12,009 nucleotides of DNA from Candidatus Rubrivivax defluviihabitans. GTDB taxonomy: Bacteria; Pseudomonadota; Gammaproteobacteria; Burkholderiales; Burkholderiaceae_C. The notes beneath the pieces are model-generated. The model searched no databases. It was given only the letters and a program-made list of their open reading frames with translations, and was not told the DNA's origin. Of this stretch, positions 11,947 through 12,009 are shown in pieces (positions within the stretch are counted from its first letter, which is position 1; the number at the start of each line of letters is the position of its first letter). Made by a program: the position numbers and the translations under genes. Where the stretch lies: NCBI GenBank assembly GCA_016709385.1, contig JADJMW010000017.1:1-12009 (forward strand), given 5' to 3'.

Positions 11947-12009
11947 ATGACCTACGAAGAAATCCTAGCCTACCTGGAATCGCTCAAGGGCACGCCGGTC
12001 GATCTGCAG
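11947..12009 (+). CDS. 5' end of the next phage gene (partial)
   Basis: ATG at 11947 is preceded by AAGGA (11936-11940) at 6 bases, a strong ribosome-binding site. The frame is open to the window end and gives 21 residues beginning 'MTYEEILAYLESLKGTPVDL', a helical, acidic start. It follows the broken gene end by 9 bases and belongs to the same operon. Too little is present to name it. Confidence 0.65.
   Translation, partial: MTYEEILAYLESLKGTPVDLQ

Noticed and set aside
1..12009. CRISPR array, insertion sequence, rRNA or integrase
   Set aside because: No regularly spaced direct repeats, transposase or integrase motifs or rRNA-like segments were seen. The only tandem repetition is the coding 11-residue repeat.

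Overview
This window is part of the virion-structure module of a tailed bacteriophage or prophage. Every gene supported here lies on the plus strand, most neighbours overlap or sit a few bases apart, and the recognisable products are head and tail parts: a scaffold-like protein, a major capsid protein of the SU10/DUF5309 type, a head-tail adaptor of the SU10 type, a large tail (nozzle-like) protein and a low-complexity virion protein. The DNA is GC-rich with GC-rich third codon positions, which fits a phage of a high-GC proteobacterium. The host cannot be named from this window. The head and adaptor types suggest a short-tailed (podovirus-like) phage, but that is an inference.

Layout. 1-3129 is the head block: the 3' end of an unidentified gene, an Fn3-like/charged-helix protein, a small helical protein, the scaffold and the capsid protein, closed by a strong hairpin terminator at 3143-3165. 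3169-3531 is a small conserved-looking phage protein that begins right after the terminator. 3518-7532 is an unusual five-gene cassette in one overlapping run: a TPR-glycosyltransferase fusion, a short SAM methyltransferase-like protein, a GT8-like glycosyltransferase, an NAD-dependent sugar epimerase/dehydratase-like SDR, and a second GT8-like glycosyltransferase. A 60-residue AT-rich gene follows (7538-7720). 7721-7915 is the only real intergenic region. It holds a candidate promoter plus small-RNA/terminator unit, an inverted repeat that spans it, a second candidate promoter, and a leader with two mutually exclusive hairpins over the ribosome-binding site of the adaptor gene. 7916-12009 is the connector and tail block: adaptor, small conserved protein, nozzle-like protein, a beta-rich appendage-like protein, a protein ending in sixteen 11-residue repeats, and the first codons of another gene.

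How it may work together. The flanking genes build the capsid and attach the tail. The inserted cassette has the parts to make or alter a nucleotide sugar (SDR), transfer sugars (three glycosyltransferases) and methylate something. None of its proteins shows an obvious signal peptide or membrane segment, so its acceptor is probably cytoplasmic. Its position directly behind the capsid gene makes virion-protein glycosylation an attractive hypothesis. Modification of host surface-sugar precursors is the main alternative.

Quality caveat. Between about 10.2 and 11.9 kb there are two places where coding signal jumps frame (10232-10291 and 11738-11800). These may be sequence errors, genuine decay or, for the first, recoding. 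The sequence alone cannot decide.
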